8,871 nt of DNA from JBFXAM01 sp050184295. Its GTDB lineage: Bacteria > Planctomycetota > Phycisphaerae > UBA1845 > Fen-1342. Of this stretch, positions 6,120 to 8,871 are shown one piece after another. The position numbers and the translations under genes were made by a program. The stretch covers positions 1 through 8,871 of the forward strand of contig JBFXAM010000157.1 in the NCBI GenBank assembly GCA_050184295.1. Direction: 5' to 3'. The notes below the pieces were generated by a model. It searched no databases. It saw only the letters and a list, made by a program, of their open reading frames with translations, and had not been told where the DNA came from. Within the stretch, counting starts at the first letter, position 1; each line of letters opens with the position of its first letter.

Positions 6120-6758
6120 ATGGCTTCCCCGCCGCGCAGTTCCCGCGTTCGCGCCCCCTACACGCCGCTCGCGTTCGCGCTCGGCATTCTGCTCGGCGCG
6201 TGTGTGCCGGGTGTCAACGCGCAGGAAAAGAGAGAGGAAGCGAAGGACCGATCGCGCGAGCGACCGAAGATGTACCACGATCAGGAATGCTCCGTCACGA
6301 TGCGCGAGCCGAAGGACTGGGAGAAGGTCTCCGCCGACGGCTACGCGGTGCCGGGCGAGGCCCGCGCGGTGTGGAAGGCCGCCGATGATTCGTCGATCGT
6401 GCTGTTCGTGCAGAAGCCGGGCCAGCCGGTGACGCCGCGGGCCGTGCTCGACGCGAGCGAGTCGGCCATGAAGGCGGCGGGCTACGCGATCAAGGCCGCC
6501 GAGGTGCGCGACGCCGGTCCGATGCGCGCCATGTGGCTGGAAGTGGCGGGCAAGGGCACCGGCGCGGCGCTGACGACCGCAGGCGACGTGCCGACGGCGC
6601 AGATCTGGCTGGCGGTGCCGCGCGACCGCGACATCGTCGTGCTGCTGCTCACGGCGCCGCAGAAGGACCTCGTCGAGCACAGGAAGGAATTCGAATCGGT
6701 CGCGCGGTCGCTCATCATCAGCGGCTCGCAGACCCGCGAGCAGCAGGATTCGAAGTAG
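6120..6758 (+). CDS. Exported protein, possible lipoprotein, PsbP/DcrB-like fold suspected
   Basis: The 212-residue product begins with a basic n-region (RSSRVR) and a hydrophobic core (15-27). It then has either a lipobox LLGAC with Cys28 or a signal peptidase I site VNA|Q at 34; both can be read. A charged linker (36-50) precedes a compact domain (52-200) with the pattern 'CSVTMREPKDWEKV', 'ARAVWKAADDSSIVLFV', a helix with AVLDASESAMKAAGY, and later strands ending 'FESVARSLII'. Strands before and after a helix, closed by an FxxVxxSL helix, are typical of PsbP/DcrB (DUF1795-like) domains, so I suggest that fold without claiming a function. It is transcribed divergently from obg and ends only 10 bp from the convergent small gene at 6769. 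Confidence 0.85.
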   Translation: MASPPRSSRVRAPYTPLAFALGILLGACVPGVNAQEKREEAKDRSRERPKMYHDQECSVTMREPKDWEKVSADGYAVPGEARAVWKAADDSSIVLFVQKPGQPVTPRAVLDASESAMKAAGYAIKAAEVRDAGPMRAMWLEVAGKGTGAALTTAGDVPTAQIWLAVPRDRDIVVLLLTAPQKDLVEHRKEFESVARSLIISGSQTREQQDSK

Positions 6759-6768
6759 CGCCGCTCGC

Positions 6769-7008
6769 TCACTCGATATATCCGAGCGCCCGCAGGCGCT
6801 GGCGGACCGCGTCGATCTCGCGCTCGGTGAGTCCGGGGCTGTGGGACTGGAGTTTTCCGCCGGCGGCCACGTCGCGAAGCACGTACACGGCAAACTCGGT
6901 GACGCTGCGAAAGCCGGTGTCGCGGATGAGCTCACCGAGCCGCTCGTAGAGTTCGTGCGGAATCTTCAGCGTTACACGTCCGCCATCTTTGCGGTCGGGC
7001 GCGGTCAC
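6769..7008 (-). CDS. Small ribbon-helix-helix-like protein (CopG-type), 79 aa
   Basis: Residues 11-50 (RVTLKIPHELYERLGELIRD, then GFRSVTEFAVYVLRDV) have the strand-helix-helix layout of CopG/Arc-type DNA-binding dimers. The positively charged strand VTLKIP would enter the DNA major groove. A second conserved-looking part is the C-terminal LTEREIDAVRQRLRALGYIE, a tail I associate with a widespread family of small RHH-like proteins. GTG at 7008 is preferred to GTG at 7017 because CAGGAG (7022-7017) lies 8 nt upstream of the former and is almost flush with the latter. It lies 73 bp downstream of murG on the same strand but has its own -10-like box. No toxin gene is adjacent, so an antitoxin role is not supported. 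Confidence 0.82.
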   Translation of the reverse strand: MTAPDRKDGGRVTLKIPHELYERLGELIRDTGFRSVTEFAVYVLRDVAAGGKLQSHSPGLTEREIDAVRQRLRALGYIE

Positions 7009-7016
7009 CTGACACA

Positions 7017-7022
7017 CTCCTG
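7017..7022 (-). promoter_or_regulatory. Ribosome binding site CAGGAG deciding the GTG start at 7008
   Basis: Read on the minus strand, CAGGAG is followed by 8 nt and then GTG. The alternative GTG at 7017 overlaps the site itself. Confidence 0.75.
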
Positions 7023-7049
7023 AACACGTCCGCCATCGCGGGGCCGCCG

Positions 7050-7055
7050 ATTATA
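7050..7055 (-). promoter_or_regulatory. -10-like box TATAAT for the small RHH-like gene
   Basis: A perfect TATAAT on the minus strand lies 41 nt before the GTG at 7008, inside the murG-RHH gap. No -35 match is visible at the expected distance (CGGTGC). The small gene may therefore be expressed separately from murG. This is inference from the hexamer alone. Confidence 0.45.
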
Positions 7056-7081
7056 GTCGCGCCGGTCGCCGGGCACCGTCC

Positions 7082-8194
7082 CTACGGCACGCATCCCTCC
7101 AGCAACCAGGTCGCAGTCCGATCGGCGGCGTCGGGGCGCGCCAGGCGGCGGGCGGCGGCGGCAGCGCGGGCCCGCTCGTCGGCGTTCGCGAAGCGCTCCA
7201 GCGCCGCCAGCAGCGGCGCCGCGTTGTCCGCCGGGGTCAAGCGATCCTCAACGAGCACCGCCGCGCCCTCGTCCACGAGCACCTGCGCATTGGCGTGCTG
7301 GTGACGATCGCGATGATAGGGGTAAGGCAGCAGGACGGAGGGCTTGCCGAGCGCGGTCAGCTCCGCAAGCGTCGACGCGCCGGCCCGCGAAACCACCAGA
7401 TCGGACGCCGCCAGGGCCAGCCACATTTCGTGCGTGAACCCGACAACCCGCGCCGCGCAGCCGGCGGCGGCGTAGGCCGCGCGCGCCTCGCGCTCGTGCG
7501 CCACGCCCGTCAGGTGCAGGATCTGCCAGTCGGCGTGCCGCGCCGAAAAGACCGGCCACACGCGAGCCATCGCCGCGTTCACCGTCTGCGCGCCCTGCGA
7601 CGCGCCCGTGACCAGCAACACCGGCCGCTCTGGCGCGAGCCCGAACGACTGTCGCGCCGCGGGAAGGTCCGGCGGCAGCGCGAACTCGGCCCGGATCGGA
7701 CAGCCGAGCGCCGCGCAGGTCGTCGCGGACGAGAAGTGCTCGCGCGACCGCGCCCACTGAAGCACGACGAGGTCCGTGCGGCGCGCGAGGAAGCGATTGG
7801 CACGCCCGGGGACGGCGTCGGGATTCAAAATCGCCGATCGCACGCGGAGCGCGCGCGCCGCTACGACGGCGGGACCGGCCGCGTAGCCGCCGAGGCCGAG
7901 GACCGCCTGGGGGGGGTGCGCGCGAATCATCGTGCCGGCCAGCGTGATGCTGCGGCGCCAAGCGCGCCAGAACGCAGGCCAGCGGAGCGGATTGGCGGAG
8001 AAAGGCCGCACGGGTTGCGGAAACTGTGTGAACTGCGTCTTGACAAGGATGTCGGCGTCGAGCGCGCGATCGGTCGTGAGGAAGTGAATGCGCGCGTCGG
8101 GCCGACGGGCCCGAACGGCGTTCGCGACCGCGATTCCGGGAAACAGGTGGCCGCCGGTGCCGCCGCCCGCGAAGACGAATTCCGGCGGTTGCAT
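7082..8194 (-). CDS. murG: UDP-N-acetylglucosamine:undecaprenyl-PP-MurNAc-pentapeptide transferase (MurG)
   Basis: MurG adds GlcNAc to lipid I to make lipid II on the inner face of the cytoplasmic membrane, the last cytoplasmic step of peptidoglycan synthesis. The 370-residue GT-B protein has the glycine loop GGGTGGH (10-16), the GGYAAGP loop (102-108), GASQGAQ (197-203; GGSQGA is usual) and the donor-site region SRAGASTLAELTALGKP (269-285) followed by the HRDRHQHANA segment. The acceptor-side loop usually written HEQN..PG..NR reads LNPDAVPGRANR (123-134), so H, E, Q and N are all replaced. The ATG at 8194 has GGAG (8208-8205) 10 nt upstream. The gene is first on its transcript, flanked by a divergent exported-protein gene, and is not inside a division and cell-wall cluster. 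Confidence 0.95.
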   Translation of the reverse strand: MQPPEFVFAGGGTGGHLFPGIAVANAVRARRPDARIHFLTTDRALDADILVKTQFTQFPQPVRPFSANPLRWPAFWRAWRRSITLAGTMIRAHPPQAVLGLGGYAAGPAVVAARALRVRSAILNPDAVPGRANRFLARRTDLVVLQWARSREHFSSATTCAALGCPIRAEFALPPDLPAARQSFGLAPERPVLLVTGASQGAQTVNAAMARVWPVFSARHADWQILHLTGVAHEREARAAYAAAGCAARVVGFTHEMWLALAASDLVVSRAGASTLAELTALGKPSVLLPYPYHRDRHQHANAQVLVDEGAAVLVEDRLTPADNAAPLLAALERFANADERARAAAAARRLARPDAADRTATWLLEGCVP

Positions 8195-8347
8195 GCGACA
8201 TCATCTCCGAGTTGAGATCGGGGTCGGGCAAACACCCGGATCGCGGCGCGACCGCGATGCGTTTGATTTGATACCGGACGCGCTTGCAATGCGTCGACTG
8301 GCACATGCAAACAGCGGCGAAACGACCCGTGAGGCTCGCCACGGTCC

Positions 8348-8357
8348 TATAATATCA
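8348..8357. promoter_or_regulatory. Overlapping divergent -10-like elements (TATAAT plus; TGATATTAT minus)
   Basis: On the plus strand TATAAT occupies 8348-8353. On the minus strand, from 8357 to 8349, the sequence reads TGATATTAT, which fits an extended -10 (TGnTATTAT). The minus-strand version would give murG a leader of about 145 nt containing the 8240-8258 hairpin. Neither direction shows a good -35. Confidence 0.4.
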
Positions 8358-8446
8358 TCGGACTTGAGCGTCCGTGATGCGTTTCGGAGTTGCCAGCAAA
8401 TCGGGCATTCTCAACGCGCCTGCGGATGTTATCATAGACTAAGACT

Positions 8447-8458
8447 CGACACGTGTCG
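8447..8458. promoter_or_regulatory. Perfect 12-bp palindrome CGACACGTGTCG, candidate operator
   Basis: The palindrome is exact over 12 bp and centred on CACGTG, about 90 nt before the GTG at 8550. The size and symmetry suit a dimeric repressor or activator site. Its first 9 bases (CGACACGTG) recur at 1477-1485, about 75 nt before the dockerin-like gene. No regulator can be named from this window. Confidence 0.35.
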
Positions 8459-8480
8459 TCTGCGCTGGTGGCGCGCGTCG

Positions 8481-8486
8481 TAAAAT
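8481..8486 (+). promoter_or_regulatory. -10-like box TAAAAT upstream of the partial exported-protein gene
   Basis: TAAAAT lies 63 nt before the GTG at 8550 in GC-rich sequence, downstream of the palindrome. No good -35 is seen, so activator-dependent use is possible. This is weak evidence. Confidence 0.3.
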
Positions 8487-8537
8487 CGCCGGTCTTCGCG
8501 CGATGATGGGGCGTCGGGGGATGTGCGCACAGACGAC

Positions 8538-8542
8538 GGAGG
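8538..8542 (+). promoter_or_regulatory. Ribosome binding site GGAGG for the GTG start at 8550
   Basis: GGAGG is followed by 7 nt and then GTG, where a signal peptide begins. This supports a GTG start. Confidence 0.85.
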
Positions 8543-8549
8543 TGCCCTC

Positions 8550-8871
8550 GTGAACGGCTGCAAGGCGCGGTTTCTGACCCGCAGCGTGCTGACAACCCTT
8601 GTACTGCTCGGAATCGCGGCCCCGGCATTCGCCGCCGACGACGGCCGCGGCGCAGACGCGTTCGGCGGTCCCGACCAGTTCGGCGGCTACGCTACAACTC
8701 ACATTCTGGTGAAACTCGCCGACGGCGTCGAGCCGCGCGATCTAACCGGTGCGACGCCGTCGGTCGACGGCGGCGCGATCGACGCGCTTCTGGCGGCGTG
8801 GTCGATCACGCGCATCGAGCCGCTCTACTCCACTGGGTTCGCCAACCCTGAACTCGCGCAGAAGCTCGGCA
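8550..8871 (+). CDS. Exported protein, probable S8 (subtilisin-like) peptidase prodomain, 5' part only
   Basis: About 107 residues are present before the window ends, with no stop. The start is GTG with GGAGG 7 nt upstream. Residues 1-28 form a signal peptide: a basic n-region, the core VLTTLVLLGIAAP, and a likely cut after AFA at 28. After an Asp/Gly-rich linker, THILVKLADGVEP (50-62) begins the strand typical of subtilase N-terminal prodomains. LLAAWSITRIEPLYSTGFANPELAQKLG (80-107) matches the prodomain style of planctomycete S8 proteases, in which a 'position in space' phrase and an '(P)xLAxxLGLDR' phrase precede the catalytic domain. The Asp/His/Ser catalytic residues would be outside the window, so the assignment rests on the prodomain look alone. 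The gene is divergent from murG. Confidence 0.7.
   Translation, partial: MNGCKARFLTRSVLTTLVLLGIAAPAFAADDGRGADAFGGPDQFGGYATTHILVKLADGVEPRDLTGATPSVDGGAIDALLAAWSITRIEPLYSTGFANPELAQKLG

Larger units (their letters stand above)
8195..8549. other. 355-bp intergenic region between murG and the divergent exported-protein gene
   Basis: No credible gene is seen here. The region is richer in A+T than its surroundings and carries the two divergent upstream regions. On the murG side, ATCGCGG (8240-8246) and CCGCGAT (8252-8258) form a perfect 7-bp hairpin with a 5-nt loop in the presumed murG leader. TATAAT/TATTAT elements lie at 8348-8357, a palindrome at 8447-8458 and TAAAAT at 8481-8486. Confidence 0.6.

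Noticed and set aside
4702..6432. 576-codon plus-strand open frame opposite obg, running into the next gene
   Set aside because: It has no recognisable domain, and the opposite strand carries complete Obg motifs.
6769..7008. Toxin-antitoxin module
   Set aside because: Only an RHH-like gene is present; no adjacent small toxin-like gene is seen on either side.
7248..8342. 364-codon minus-strand frame overlapping murG
   Set aside because: It has Arg/Ala-rich shadow composition, while the murG frame has all the family motifs.
1..8871. CRISPR array, insertion sequence, tRNA, rRNA or integrase
   Set aside because: No spaced direct repeats, transposase motifs or clover-leaf sequences were seen by eye on either strand.

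Overview
The window looks like ordinary chromosomal DNA of a GC-rich, Gram-negative-type bacterium, most likely a planctomycete (Phycisphaerae-like). Three observations point there. The secreted protein at 1559-3130 ends in two copies of the dockerin-like repeat xGDxNCDGxVNNFDIDPFV, which is very common in planctomycete exported proteins. The glycosyltransferase and MurG carry the motif variants WYDPCSRVVLE and LNPDAVPGRANR. The partial gene at the right end resembles planctomycete subtilase prodomains. No mobile element, CRISPR array, tRNA or rRNA is visible.

Layout. Left block, plus strand: a possible 3' end of an unidentified gene (3-104); a WaaG-like family 4 glycosyltransferase (149-1345); a 213-bp gap with a -10-like box and an inverted repeat; a large secreted protein with dockerin-like repeats (1559-3130); a strong hairpin; and a small cysteine-rich exported protein with a C-terminal anchor (3317-3784). 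Middle block, minus strand: obg (4594-5913) followed by coaX (3779-4597), joined by an ATGA stop/start overlap. coaX converges on the small exported gene with a 6-bp overlap of coding ends. A 206-bp divergent region separates obg from a plus-strand exported (possibly lipo-)protein with a PsbP/DcrB-like look (6120-6758). Right block: a small ribbon-helix-helix-like gene (6769-7008, minus) lies downstream of murG (7082-8194, minus). A 355-bp intergenic region with several A+T-rich boxes and a perfect 12-bp palindrome follows, and then the start of an exported, probable subtilisin-family protein that runs off the window (8550 onward).

How the genes fit together. The common theme is the cell envelope: sugar transfer to surface glycan, peptidoglycan lipid II synthesis (MurG) and four exported proteins. 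These are mixed with housekeeping functions (CoaX for coenzyme A, Obg for ribosome maturation and stress control). Only obg-coaX, and possibly murG with the small gene, look like co-transcribed units.

I did not find a convincing undescribed multi-gene system. The most checkable oddities are a CoaX whose third family aspartate is serine, a MurG lacking the HEQN loop sequence, the uncharacterised exported protein families, and the promoter/leader structures.
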